Shown here piece after piece: positions 35,438 through 44,093 of a DNA stretch of 64,000 nucleotides. Where the stretch lies: contig NZ_QRDZ01000036.1 of NCBI RefSeq assembly GCF_003386235.1, positions 1 to 64,000 of the forward strand, in the 5' to 3' direction. Source of the stretch: Cohnella phaseoli. Its GTDB lineage: Bacteria; Bacillota; Bacilli; Paenibacillales; Paenibacillaceae. Position 1 is the stretch's first letter; each line of letters begins with the position of its first letter. The position numbers were made by a program, and so were the translations under genes. The notes beneath the pieces were generated by a model, which did not search any database, was not told where the DNA came from, and saw nothing but the letters and a program-made list of their open reading frames with translations.

Positions 35438-36744
35438 GCGATCATCCCCTCCTCTTTGTAGGATCGGGTGCGGCGGTAGCTCCAGATGGACAGGGAAGCG
35501 ATCATCAGGAAAATGATAATGCCGATCACCGACGCGAAGCTGTACTGTGCCTGATCCAACGCCAGCTTATATAGCCAGGTGACGAGCAGATCGGTGTGGC
35601 CGGCGTATTGGTAATGCGTATTCACCGGACCTCCGTCCGTCATCAGATAGATCACGTTAAAATTGTTGATGTTCCCGGCAAACTGCATGATCAGCACCGG
35701 AGCAGTGGCAAACAGCATCATAGGCAGCGTAATGCGGCGAAACTTCTGATAAGAGCCCGCTCCGTCGACCTCGGCAGCTTCATAAAGGTCTCGCGGTATA
35801 GTCGTCAAAATTCCAAAAGCGAGAATCATCGTAATTGGAATGCCGATCCACATATTAACAACCATCAGCGTCGCTTTGGCCCACATCGGATTGGTCAGCC
35901 ACGGCACGCCTTCCAGTCCGATCATGCGCAGCATATCGTTGATCGGACCGAACTTGTTGTTGAACATGTTGCGCATCACCAACAGGGAGATCAGGCTCGG
36001 GATCGCGAACGGAACGATCATCACAGTGCGCCAGAATGCCTTGAACCGAATGCGCGGCTGATGGATCAACACCGCCACCAAGATTCCCCCGACATAAGTG
36101 GTCGCAGTCGCGACGGCCGCCCAAATGACGGTCCACAACAGCACGCCGAAGAACGTATCGCTCCATACCTTTAAGCTCACCAGCTTGACGAAGTTCGCGA
36201 AGCCGACCCAATCGATGAGGTTCGCCGGCGGCAGGTTCGGGTCCGCATAGTTCGTAAAGGCGAGCAGAATCGAGAAGATCAAAGGAAGCACGGTCAAAAA
36301 TAAAATGAATAAAGCGGGCAGTAACAGAACGAGGTAAGCGAAATTCCGTTGGCTCATCGCCCGGAGCGTCTGCCGGAACGTTCGGATCTTCTGCCCCGCT
36401 TCCCGCAGAACGCCCGTCTTATAGGCGTCGCGAATGCCGGCCGCATATAGCGCGACGGCCAGCAGCGCTGCGAGCAGCGCCATCAGGCCTTTGATTAGAA
36501 GGAAAATCGAATGATCCCCCTCGACCATCTGCGTCAGCTTGCCGACCTTGACCAAGCCGCTCGGCTGGTCTCCCAGCGTCCACAGCCCCCGCAAATATTC
36601 CGGCAGGTCAAGCGCCGCGGCTCCGCCCAGAAGGCCGATTCCGGCGGCCAGAAACAGAAACCCTTTCATCCGCTGTCCGTGATAGAGCTGGCCCAGGCCC
36701 ATGAAGAGCGCCGACAGCAAGGCGCCCGCGATTGGTTTGCGCAT
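35434..36744 (-). CDS. mdxF: Maltodextrin ABC transporter permease MdxF
   Basis: 436 residues from the ATG at 36742-36744 (AGAGAGGAA upstream), about the length I remember for B. subtilis MdxF. Two extra N-terminal helices (GALLSALFMGLGQLYHGQRM) precede the usual six, a feature of Gram-positive MalF proteins; EAA loop YEAAEVDGAGSYQKFRRITL. Second gene of mdxEFG. Confidence 0.9.
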   Translation of the reverse strand: MRKPIAGALLSALFMGLGQLYHGQRMKGFLFLAAGIGLLGGAAALDLPEYLRGLWTLGDQPSGLVKVGKLTQMVEGDHSIFLLIKGLMALLAALLAVALYAAGIRDAYKTGVLREAGQKIRTFRQTLRAMSQRNFAYLVLLLPALFILFLTVLPLIFSILLAFTNYADPNLPPANLIDWVGFANFVKLVSLKVWSDTFFGVLLWTVIWAAVATATTYVGGILVAVLIHQPRIRFKAFWRTVMIVPFAIPSLISLLVMRNMFNNKFGPINDMLRMIGLEGVPWLTNPMWAKATLMVVNMWIGIPITMILAFGILTTIPRDLYEAAEVDGAGSYQKFRRITLPMMLFATAPVLIMQFAGNINNFNVIYLMTDGGPVNTHYQYAGHTDLLVTWLYKLALDQAQYSFASVIGIIIFLMIASLSIWSYRRTRSYKEEGMIA

Positions 36745-36834
36745 GCGCGATTCCTCTCTTTCTTCGCCTCGGACGGCCTTCACCCGACAGCCGGAGGCCG
36801 TCGGGTGAAAGCCGCTCTTGGGCGAACCTTCTCT

Positions 36835-38160
36835 CTATTGGGAAGCGATGGCCGTCTTCACCGTCTCGACCATGGCGTCCAGCGTCGTCTTGACGTCGGC
36901 TTTCGGATCGTCCCACAGCGTCGTGAACGCCGCCTTAAGCGGATCCCATAGCGCATTGATCGCGGAGATGCCGGGCATCGGAGTCGAATTCTCGAATTGC
37001 TGGAAGAATCCGCTGACATAAGGATCGTTCTTGATTTTCGGATCTTCTCCGGCCTCTTTGTTCGCCGGGATCGCTCCTGTCATTTCGTAGTTTTTCAGTT
37101 GATTCTTTTTGTTCGCCGCGAAGTTCGCGAACAGGCGAGCCGCGATCGGATACGGCGAATACGAATTGACATAGTAGGATTTGACGCCGGAGAACGAAGT
37201 GGACGGCTTCCCGCCGGGTACGGCCGGAAGCGGCGCAACGCCGAAATTGACCTTGTCCTTGAAGGCGCCGACCGACCAAGGGCCGTCGATGTTCAGAGCC
37301 AGCTTGCCGTCCGTGAACAGCTGCGTCTTGACGTCGTAGGTGATGTCCGCCGCGTTCATCGGCAGAATCGGTTTTAGCGACCGCAAGAACTCGAAGCCTT
37401 GCACCGCCCCCGGGCTGTTCAGCCCGATGTCGGTCGGATCGGTATTGTCCTGCCCGAAGAAGTACCCGCCGAAGCTGCCGACGAACGGATAGGAATAATA
37501 GCCGACGAATTCCCACATGACGGCGTACTTGTTCTCCTTGGAATTCGTAAACGTCTCCGCGAACTTAATGACCTCGTCCCACGTTTGGGGCGGTTCCGGG
37601 AATAGATCCTTATTGTAGAACAGCGCGTACGTTTCTACCGACTTCGGATAGCCGTACAGCACCCCCTCGTAGGAAGAAGCTTTGACGGCCGCTTCCGCCA
37701 TCGAAGATCGGGTTTCCTCTTCGAACACGTCGTTCGGAAGCAGCAACCCCGCCTTGACCGCCTGGGCGATCTGATCGTGCGGAAGCGTCAGGACGTCGCC
37801 CGCCAGCTTCGAAGGGCCGTCCGTCGCCAATCTTCCGCCTTGATCTCCTCCGGCCACCTCCTCCAGCGTAACGGGAACTCCGTATTCCTTCTCAAAAGCA
37901 GCCACCACCTCTTTCATATAAGGCATTTGCTCCTTGGATTCCCACACCTTCAGCTTTGCTCCCGCTTCCGGCTTCAGAGCCTCATCTTCCTCCCCGGACG
38001 GAGCCGGACTGGACGGGCCTTCGGCCGCGGCCGAAGGACTCTCGTTCGCAGACGGCGAGGCGCTCCCGTTAGCTCCGTTACCGTCCCCTCCTCCGCAAGC
38101 GGTCAATGCCCCGAGCAGCAATACACTTACCAAGCCGATACTCCATTTCTTAATCTTCAT
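36835..38160 (-). CDS. mdxE: Maltodextrin-binding lipoprotein MdxE
   Basis: 441 residues from the ATG at 38158-38160 (GGGAGGC upstream). Signal peptide with lipobox LGALTACGG (Cys22), Ser/Pro-rich linker, then a MalE-like fold (KLKVWESKEQMPYMKEVVAA, VLTLPHDQIAQAVKAGLLLP, ALNIDGPWSVGAFKD). It binds maltodextrins at the cell surface. Its transcript begins near 38375 in a region with a cre-like site and passes a terminator hairpin (38258-38308) before the gene. Confidence 0.92.
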   Translation of the reverse strand: MKIKKWSIGLVSVLLLGALTACGGGDGNGANGSASPSANESPSAAAEGPSSPAPSGEEDEALKPEAGAKLKVWESKEQMPYMKEVVAAFEKEYGVPVTLEEVAGGDQGGRLATDGPSKLAGDVLTLPHDQIAQAVKAGLLLPNDVFEEETRSSMAEAAVKASSYEGVLYGYPKSVETYALFYNKDLFPEPPQTWDEVIKFAETFTNSKENKYAVMWEFVGYYSYPFVGSFGGYFFGQDNTDPTDIGLNSPGAVQGFEFLRSLKPILPMNAADITYDVKTQLFTDGKLALNIDGPWSVGAFKDKVNFGVAPLPAVPGGKPSTSFSGVKSYYVNSYSPYPIAARLFANFAANKKNQLKNYEMTGAIPANKEAGEDPKIKNDPYVSGFFQQFENSTPMPGISAINALWDPLKAAFTTLWDDPKADVKTTLDAMVETVKTAIASQ

Positions 38161-38257
38161 GTTCTCAGCCTCCCGTTTTAAGTGCTTCCCCTTTTCATGC
38201 ATCCGATGATCCGACTGCCGACTGTGCCGATCGCTTCCGCTCCCTTACGTTGACCGC

Positions 38258-38328
38258 AAAAAAAGGGCACACCCTCGCCAAGTGAATAACTCAACGAGGA
38301 TGTACCCTTATGGGGTAGCAGTGCCTTC
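38258..38328 (-). promoter_or_regulatory. Terminator-containing leader element of mdxE (candidate attenuator)
   Basis: Minus-strand leader between the mdx promoter and mdxE. It reads AAGGCACTGCTACC, then AGGGTACATCCTCGT, a loop, and CGAGGGTGTGCCC followed by seven T. The last two blocks form a strong intrinsic terminator 98 bp before the start codon. CTGCTACC can instead pair with GGGTACA, which would free the terminator's 3' arm. The same sequence blocks recur in the opposite-strand leader of nplT (38655-38714). No minus-strand gene lies upstream, so the terminator must act on the leader itself. Confidence 0.65.
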
Positions 38329-38360
38329 AGAATGTGGAAAAGCCTAATTCCGAATGTTCG

Positions 38361-38374
38361 TGAAAACGATTGCA
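38361..38374 (-). promoter_or_regulatory. cre/LacI-family operator at the mdx promoter
   Basis: TGAAAACGATTGCA on the plus strand matches the CcpA/LacI-family cre consensus with one mismatch and has the central CG. It lies 8 bp downstream of the mdx -10 box, overlapping the likely start site, so binding by CcpA or a MalR-like repressor should block transcription. Confidence 0.65.
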
Positions 38375-38381
38375 CAAACTC

Positions 38382-38411
38382 ATCATATACGATGAACAAA
38401 AAAGTTAGCAA
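38382..38411 (-). promoter_or_regulatory. mdxEFG promoter
   Basis: Minus-strand TTGCTA (38406-38411), 18-bp spacer, TATGAT (38382-38387). Confidence 0.65.
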
Positions 38412-38510
38412 ATTCCATTTTCAGCTCATATTCATGATTTTCGGCTTAAAATTCGCATTAAATCTCATTTTTTCTGTTAAACCCTCCGAAATCGTCCGTA
38501 TTTCATTCTA

Positions 38511-38539
38511 TTTACAGATTTGGCGATTTGGGATAACAT
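38511..38539 (+). promoter_or_regulatory. nplT promoter
   Basis: TTTACA (38511-38516), 17-bp spacer, TAACAT (38534-38539), about 210 bp upstream of nplT, leaving a long leader. Confidence 0.55.
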
Positions 38540-38574
38540 GAAAATTAAGGATAGAGCGTGGCCTCACAGCAAGG

Positions 38575-38586
38575 GCAAACGGTTGC
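38575..38586 (+). promoter_or_regulatory. LacI-family operator in the nplT leader
   Basis: GCAAACGGTTGC, a near-perfect palindrome with central CG, typical of LacI/MalR/CcpA sites, about 30 bp after the likely transcription start. Confidence 0.65.
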
Positions 38587-38654
38587 ACACTGTGTAAGCC
38601 ACCGAATCGGCCGTATTCCGCTATCCGAATCCGCAAACATCGCACAAGCAACTT

Positions 38655-38714
38655 AAAGGCGCTGTTACCGTCAGGTACAACCTCGTCCGTGCACGACGAG
38701 GCTGTGCCTTTTTT
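38655..38714 (+). promoter_or_regulatory. Terminator-containing leader element of nplT (candidate attenuator)
   Basis: Plus strand reads AAAGGCGCTGTTACC, then AGGTACAACCTCGTC, a short loop, and GACGAGGCTGTGCCT running into TTTTTT. The last two arms form an intrinsic terminator ending 35 bp before nplT. The upstream TGTTACC can pair with GGTACA as an alternative. It is the clear sister of the mdxE leader element on the other strand (38258-38328). Confidence 0.65.
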
Positions 38715-38749
38715 GCATTCTACTTTCTATCCAAAAGGAGTTATGCGCT

Positions 38750-40495
38750 ATGCTGCGAGAAGCCATCTATCATCGCCCCAAACAAAACTGGGCTTACGCC
38801 TACGACAACAAAACCATTCATTTGAGGGTTCGGACGAAAAGAGGCGAAGCGGACGAGGCCTTCGTGATCGCCGGCGACAAATACGCCTGGGAACAAACGC
38901 GCTATGTCGTCCCGATGAAGCCTCTCGCGTCCGACGAGCTGTTCGATTATTGGGAAGCAGAGGCCGTTCCCCCTCTTCGTCGATTGAAGTACGGCTTTCG
39001 CTTTCGTTCAGGGAACGAGGAGCTTTATATGTCCGAGAAAGGCTTTTCCTCTGTCGAGCCTGAGAACTACCTGACGCTGTTCGAGTTTCCTTTTCTCAAC
39101 CCGGCCGACGTATTCGAGCCTCCCGCTTGGGTGAAGGACGCGGTGTTCTATCAGATTTTCCCGGAACGATTCGCCAATGGCGATTCATCGCTCAATCCCG
39201 CAGGGACGCTGCCTTGGGGCGGCGCTCCGACTCCGACGAACTTCTTCGGAGGAGACCTGCAGGGCGTTATCGATCATCTCGACCATTTGGTCGATCTGGG
39301 CGTCAACGCCATCTATTTCAACCCGCTGTTCGAAGCGACGACCAACCACAAATACGACACGAAGGACTATATGAAAGTAGATCCTCGGTTCGGCTCGAAC
39401 GAGAAGCTGAAGGAGCTCGTAGACGCCTGTCACGCCAAGGGTATTCGAGTGTTGCTGGACGCCGTATTCAACCATTCCGGCAAGGAATTTCCGCCATTCG
39501 TCGATGTGGCGGACAAAGGGCCCGATTCCCCTTTCGCCGATTGGTTCCATGTACGAGAGTTCCCTTTGCGAGTGGAGAACGGGATTCCGACCTACGATAC
39601 GTTCGGCTTTGAACCGATCATGCCTAAGCTGAATACGGAAAACGCAGAGGTCAAACGCTACTTGCTCGACGTCGCTCGTTATTGGATCGAGGAAGTCGGC
39701 ATCGACGGCTGGCGGTTGGACGTGGCCAACGAAGTGGATCATGCTTTCTGGCGGGAGCTCCGGTCGGTTGTCAAAGGCTTGAATCCCGAAGCTTACATTC
39801 TCGGGGAAATCTGGCACGATTCGATCGCATGGCTGCAAGGGGATCAGTTCGACGCGGTGATGAACTATCCGGTGACGGAGGCCGTTCTGGACTTTTTCGC
39901 CCGCGGCGTAATTGAGGCGGTTCCCTTCGCCAACACGATCGGCAACCAATTGGCCGCTTATCCGCGTCAGGTCGTGGAAGCGTCGTTTAACCTGCTCGGA
40001 AGCCACGACACGCCGCGCCTGCTCACCGTATGCGGAGAGGATGAACGGCGCATGAAGCTGGCCACGCTGTTCCAGCTGACGTTCCCCGGGACTCCAAGCA
40101 TCTACTATGGCGACGAGGTGGGGATGAACGGCGGCGGCGACCCTCACTGTCGAGGATGCATGGTATGGGAGAAAGATAAGCAAAACAAAGAATTATTCGA
40201 GTTTTTTGCGGCGGCAATCCGACTTCGCCACAATCACGAAGCGCTGCGGAGCGCAAGCTTCAAGTTTCTGGTTGCCAATGGAGGACTGCTCGTGTACGAA
40301 CGGCTGTCCTCCGACAACTCGGAACGCCTCGTCGTCGCGATGAACGTCTCGGAGCAGCCGGTAGAAGTCGTCCTCCCAAGAGCTACAGCCGGTCAAAGCT
40401 GGACACCAATATTCGGCGAAGCCCTCGTCGAGGAGACTGGCGGCCCCATGAAGGCCGAACTAGCGGCCTTCGGCTATTCCATCTGGCGGTGCTAG
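38750..40495 (+). CDS. nplT: Neopullulanase / cyclomaltodextrinase (GH13)
   Basis: 581 residues, no signal peptide, so cytoplasmic. N-terminal beta-sandwich (1-120), then a GH13 barrel: VKDAVFYQIFPERFANGD, LLDAVFNHSG, nucleophile Asp in GWRLDVANEV near 325, acid Glu in LGEIWHD near 352, and LLGSHDTPR near 419. This is the maltogenic amylase/neopullulanase/cyclodextrinase group (B. subtilis YvdF/NplT), which cuts imported maltodextrins or cyclodextrins. ATG with AAAAGGAG upstream. Divergent from mdxEFG, so uptake and breakdown are set side by side. Confidence 0.92.
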   Translation: MLREAIYHRPKQNWAYAYDNKTIHLRVRTKRGEADEAFVIAGDKYAWEQTRYVVPMKPLASDELFDYWEAEAVPPLRRLKYGFRFRSGNEELYMSEKGFSSVEPENYLTLFEFPFLNPADVFEPPAWVKDAVFYQIFPERFANGDSSLNPAGTLPWGGAPTPTNFFGGDLQGVIDHLDHLVDLGVNAIYFNPLFEATTNHKYDTKDYMKVDPRFGSNEKLKELVDACHAKGIRVLLDAVFNHSGKEFPPFVDVADKGPDSPFADWFHVREFPLRVENGIPTYDTFGFEPIMPKLNTENAEVKRYLLDVARYWIEEVGIDGWRLDVANEVDHAFWRELRSVVKGLNPEAYILGEIWHDSIAWLQGDQFDAVMNYPVTEAVLDFFARGVIEAVPFANTIGNQLAAYPRQVVEASFNLLGSHDTPRLLTVCGEDERRMKLATLFQLTFPGTPSIYYGDEVGMNGGGDPHCRGCMVWEKDKQNKELFEFFAAAIRLRHNHEALRSASFKFLVANGGLLVYERLSSDNSERLVVAMNVSEQPVEVVLPRATAGQSWTPIFGEALVEETGGPMKAELAAFGYSIWRC

Positions 40496-40529
40496 ACAAC
40501 GGGGGTTGTCCTCTAGACGCTAGGTAAAA

Positions 40530-40622
40530 GGGGAATGTACCTCCTTCCAATGCTATACGCTCCTGAAATCTGAATTGGGAACCCGTGATACGGTGATTTC
40601 AGGAGCGTATGAGGCATTCTCC
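40530..40622. repeat. Imperfect palindromic interspersed repeat, copy B (inverted)
   Basis: 93 bp. Read on the minus strand it matches copy C at 56021: GCCTCATACGCTCCTGAAA, then AATTCAGATTTCAG, CGTATAGCAT and GGAAGGAGGTACATTC. Arms GCTATACGCTCCTGAAAT and ATTTCAGGAGCGTATG make a long stem. It sits just downstream of nplT. Confidence 0.8.
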
Positions 40623-40721
40623 AGGCTAATCATGATCCACAACACTTCCAGATAATTCCTCGGAATTATCCTTATAATCATTGAAGACGCTTTAGTGACG
40701 TACAAACCCTTGATTTCGGAT

Positions 40722-40905
40722 GCTTTGTACGGTTTTCCCTACAAACGTTCGTCGTTTGAGCCTAGGCCGGGATGGCTTTGTACGATTTTCCCTACAAAAG
40801 TCCGCCGTTTAAGCCTGGTTCGAGCTGCTTTGTGCGGTTTTCCCTACAATAGTCCGCCGTTTAAGCCTGGTTCGAGCTGCGTTCGGTTGTACGACTTTCC
40901 GACAA
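40722..40905. repeat. 52-bp tandem repeat array, about 3.5 copies
   Basis: Units begin GCTTTGTACGGTTTTCCCTA at 40722, 40775 and 40827, with a degenerate fourth at 40879; spacing is 53, 52 and 52 bp. Each unit holds a small palindrome TTTGTA...TACAAA and a CCGTTTAAGCC segment. The 74-codon open frame across it is a by-product of the repeat length and not a gene. The rest of 40623-41051 holds nothing I recognise. Confidence 0.85.
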
Positions 40906-41051
40906 CTTCCCCTTTGTAAGCTCATGTGTGCAAACGGATCCGCCGTAAAAGTTCAATGTCCAATCAATTTGAATCGTTGTGGTTTATAGTACATCCCCTT
41001 AACAGGCGGCAATACGAATGTAATCCACTTTCAACGTACCCGCAGTTGAAG

Positions 41052-41096
41052 AAGGAGCCCTAACTCTAATTTAGCTTAGTCGGGCTCCTTGTCCAT
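41052..41096. terminator. Terminator hairpin at the end of the ADP-ribosylglycohydrolase gene
   Basis: AAGGAGCCC (41052-41060) and GGGCTCCTT (41082-41090) form a 9-bp stem immediately after the minus-strand stop. A T-rich tail is present only on the plus side. Confidence 0.6.
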
Positions 41097-42914
41097 TTAT
41101 TTTTTTGCGAAAACGACGTCGGAATACAAATAAGTGCCGCCCGGTAAGGACGATTGTTCCGGAGATACGGGCAGAACGAAGATGTCCTCGTCCGCGGGAT
41201 TCCCTTCAATTCGGAACTCCAAATCCAACGTATGCTCCCCAGCCGCTAGATTCACGTAAACGCAGCGGTTGTGCGCCGCACGATGGAAGGCTGGCATATT
41301 TTCTGCCGGCTCGGCGTTATCCAGGACGACTTCGCCGTTCAAACGCGCAACGACCGGTGCCGTTGTGCCGACGATCAGCTTGACATCGCGTGCCGTCGGA
41401 ACGACAAGCTTGGTCGAGGCGCGATACGTCCCTGGAGTCTCGTCGCCCGACGCTTCCGCAAGCCGCAGCTGGTGACCCGGGAAGACGACATCCTTCCCAT
41501 CCGGCATGCCGGGTCCGGCAATCCGCCAATGAGTGGCGGCAGCCAAAGCCAAAGGAATATGCTCCGTACTCCATACGACGCGATCGTGGTTTCTGTGAAC
41601 GTTTAGTTGGAGCGCATATGACGGTCTCACAATCGCGCCCGCTTCAACCTCCGCATCCCACTCGAACGTCTCTCCAACCGCCAAGGCGAATGGGCGCTCC
41701 AAAACCGCCGACCAATCCTCCGGAGTTTCAAGCTCCAACGTTCCGCTCCAAGGCTCGCGCGAACGATTGGACACGGCTATGCGGATACTTTTGCGTTGTC
41801 CCGCGCCGATCGAAGGTCCTTCCGCTCCGTAGTCGACCGTAACGGATAGTCCCTGCGGCTCCGAAGAACCCTGCGGCAGCAGATAGCGCACCGCGGTGGG
41901 AGCGATCTCGTAATCCTCTAACCGAATCGTCCGGTCTTCCCAGACGGCGAGCACTTCCCGAGACATGCGAATCGTCCGCCGCGTCAGTTCGTCCAAATTG
42001 GTCGGCGCGGGGAAGCCCTTCACCGGCGGGCTGACGACGACGCGGTCCCCGACCGGCTCGACCCATTCCGCAGGCAGACTGGCGCGCCCCCCGATGATGC
42101 CGAGAATCGCTCCGAGCGTCGCCGCCGTGCAGTCCGTATCGTAGCCGCAGTTCGTCGCCTTCAGCAGCGCATCCCCGAAGTTCTCCCCGTATAACCAACC
42201 GAGAATCGTAAATGCGATATTTTGCGGCGCGTCCGTAAAATTATCCCGCCCGTGATGCTTCAGAATCAACTCCCGCGCTTCCTTCCAATCGACGCCTTCC
42301 CCATGCCAACGAATCAGATCGCGGACGGCCAGGGATGTGCGGCAATCCTCCGGAATCATCGACAGACCGATGGCGATCAGACGGTCGCGGTCGCTCTCGG
42401 AGAAAGCAGCGGCTTCGATGGCCGCGAAAAACATTTCCCCAAAGACGCCCTCTCCCCCCGCATGGTCAACGATCGCATCCTGGTATGCGTAATAGGCGGC
42501 CACGTCAGGGCGGTTCGGCGCGACCATCGCCCATATCTCGGAGCGGATCGGCGAGCCCATGCAGTCGTTAAACGGATTGTTGAACGAGCCGCTAAGCGGT
42601 GCCGGGAGCCCCCGCCGCAAGTTGCCCAATGCATAGCCGTACTCGTCAAAAGGAAAGAAGATATGCTCCACCCATTCCTGACCCAATTCCTTCGCGGTCA
42701 GCCGGGCGCCGTATTGCTCCAGCGCGTGCAGCCATACGAGCTGCATGTCCAGGTCGTCGTTTTCCAGCGGTTCGTCCGGAAGCACCGGATAGAAAGTCAG
42801 ATCGAGCAGCTCCTTTTTCCCTTCCATGGGGACGCCCAGCGTGCCTCCGATATTTTTGCCTAACCAACCTCCGTACACCTTTTCGTAAAACTCTTCTTCA
42901 GATAGCCGGGTCAT
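41097..42914 (-). CDS. ADP-ribosylglycohydrolase-family protein with C-terminal beta-rich domain
   Basis: 605 residues from the ATG at 42912-42914 (GAGGAGAT upstream). Residues 1-330 carry the DraG/ADP-ribosylglycohydrolase helical fold: GGWLGKNIGGTLG, ENDDLDMQLVWLH (metal aspartates) and NCGYDTDCTAATLGAILG (second metal site). The last ~270 residues look like beta-sandwich domains (LNVHRNHDRVVWS, LDLEFRIEGN), unlike stand-alone DraG enzymes. Family members near sugar loci may act on ribosyl or glycosyl bonds of metabolites rather than on proteins; that is inference. Divergent from an AraC regulator that probably controls it. Confidence 0.85.
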   Translation of the reverse strand: MTRLSEEEFYEKVYGGWLGKNIGGTLGVPMEGKKELLDLTFYPVLPDEPLENDDLDMQLVWLHALEQYGARLTAKELGQEWVEHIFFPFDEYGYALGNLRRGLPAPLSGSFNNPFNDCMGSPIRSEIWAMVAPNRPDVAAYYAYQDAIVDHAGGEGVFGEMFFAAIEAAAFSESDRDRLIAIGLSMIPEDCRTSLAVRDLIRWHGEGVDWKEARELILKHHGRDNFTDAPQNIAFTILGWLYGENFGDALLKATNCGYDTDCTAATLGAILGIIGGRASLPAEWVEPVGDRVVVSPPVKGFPAPTNLDELTRRTIRMSREVLAVWEDRTIRLEDYEIAPTAVRYLLPQGSSEPQGLSVTVDYGAEGPSIGAGQRKSIRIAVSNRSREPWSGTLELETPEDWSAVLERPFALAVGETFEWDAEVEAGAIVRPSYALQLNVHRNHDRVVWSTEHIPLALAAATHWRIAGPGMPDGKDVVFPGHQLRLAEASGDETPGTYRASTKLVVPTARDVKLIVGTTAPVVARLNGEVVLDNAEPAENMPAFHRAAHNRCVYVNLAAGEHTLDLEFRIEGNPADEDIFVLPVSPEQSSLPGGTYLYSDVVFAKK

Positions 42915-43031
42915 AGGTACATCTCCTCTGCGCGATGATATAATCAATTCAAACCGACTATACCGGAGAGCATTCCGCGATAAAATGGACGACGTTACGA
43001 TTTGCGGCCGTCCGAATCGGAGAGGTGTCCA

Positions 43032-43922
43032 GTGAACTTCTTGTCATTATCCAGCCGCTCGCGCTTGGACGTAAAATGGGCCAACAGCCATACGGGCGAT
43101 CCGTTGTTCTTCAACACGCCCCATGCCAATCCAAATTTTCAATTGTTTCTCGTGAATGACGGCCCCGTCTATCTACAGGTCGAGGAAGAAAAACTGACTC
43201 TGCATTCCGGGGAAATCTTGCTGCTCAAGCCCTGGCAGCGGCATTTCGGATGGAAGGAGGGCGGGGAACATTTCAACTTCTTCTGGGTGCAGTTCAGCGC
43301 CGACCCGCAGATCGAGGAAGTGGACGACGAAACCGACTACGCGCAGGATTTGTCGTTTATCGGTTCGTCCGGCGATCTTCGCAGCGCGGCCTCGACCGAG
43401 ATCCGAATGCTGCTGCCCCGCCGTCATCGTCCCTCGTGCCGATTCGAGTTGGCTTTGAAGTTCGAGCGGATGATCGCCGAGATGAGAAAACCAGCCGGTT
43501 ATTTTCGCGTACGGCTGTCGGTACTCATCTGGACTGTGCTGGAACTGATCGCCAACGACTTTATGGAGAGCCAGCATCCGGACCCGGCGACACCGGAATC
43601 TTTTATTCTGTATCGCCGGATCGTCAACACGCTGGATGAAAATTTTCAGCGCGAGCTTTCCAAGGAGATGCTCGAAGCAGCGGTCGACCGTACGTACAAC
43701 CATATCTGCTCCGTCTTCAAAAAATATTCCGGAACGACCATCACCGCCTACACCCACTCCCTGCGCATCCAACGCGCCAAATATTTGCTGCAGACAACGG
43801 GCGACACCGTCGCCGCGATCGGGCGCGAGGTCGGCTACGACGACCCTTATTATTTCGGTCGGCTGTTCAAGAAAATAACCGGGGTCACTCCTCTGGAGTT
43901 CCGGTATCGCTCTGGGCAATAG
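43032..43922 (+). CDS. AraC family transcriptional regulator
   Basis: 296 residues from a GTG at 43032 (GGAGAGGTG upstream). N-terminal cupin-like sensor domain (FQLFLVNDGPVYLQVEEEKL, LHSGEILLLKPWQRHFG) and C-terminal double helix-turn-helix (SKEMLEAAVDRTYNHICSVF, AIGREVGYDDPYYFGRLFKK). Lies 117 bp from the divergent ADP-ribosylglycohydrolase gene and may also control the lipoprotein genes that follow. Confidence 0.9.
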   Translation: MNFLSLSSRSRLDVKWANSHTGDPLFFNTPHANPNFQLFLVNDGPVYLQVEEEKLTLHSGEILLLKPWQRHFGWKEGGEHFNFFWVQFSADPQIEEVDDETDYAQDLSFIGSSGDLRSAASTEIRMLLPRRHRPSCRFELALKFERMIAEMRKPAGYFRVRLSVLIWTVLELIANDFMESQHPDPATPESFILYRRIVNTLDENFQRELSKEMLEAAVDRTYNHICSVFKKYSGTTITAYTHSLRIQRAKYLLQTTGDTVAAIGREVGYDDPYYFGRLFKKITGVTPLEFRYRSGQ

Positions 43923-43925
43923 ACA

Positions 43926-43960
43926 ACGGACCTCGTCATTGCGCGGGGTCCGTTTGTTAT
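43926..43960 (+). terminator. AraC regulator terminator
   Basis: ACGGACC ... GGTCCGT stem followed by TTGTTATCCT just after the stop codon. Confidence 0.7.
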
Positions 43961-44093
43961 CCTCGTATGTGTATATATTTACCCCAAACAATCTATTTAT
44001 GAACTTGAAAGTAATTGTCTTCCATTTTATGTTGGTATTACATATGGAGTATCATATTTAACTTACAGGGGTTAGAAAAAGGGAGGATTTCTT

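Noticed and set aside
38178..38411. A 77-codon minus-strand frame in the mdxE leader
   Set aside because: It crosses the promoter, operator and terminator hairpin, and has no ribosome binding site.
40695..40919. A 74-codon open frame in the tandem repeats
   Set aside because: The frame is open only because of the repeat structure; no ribosome binding site and no protein-like composition beyond the repeat.
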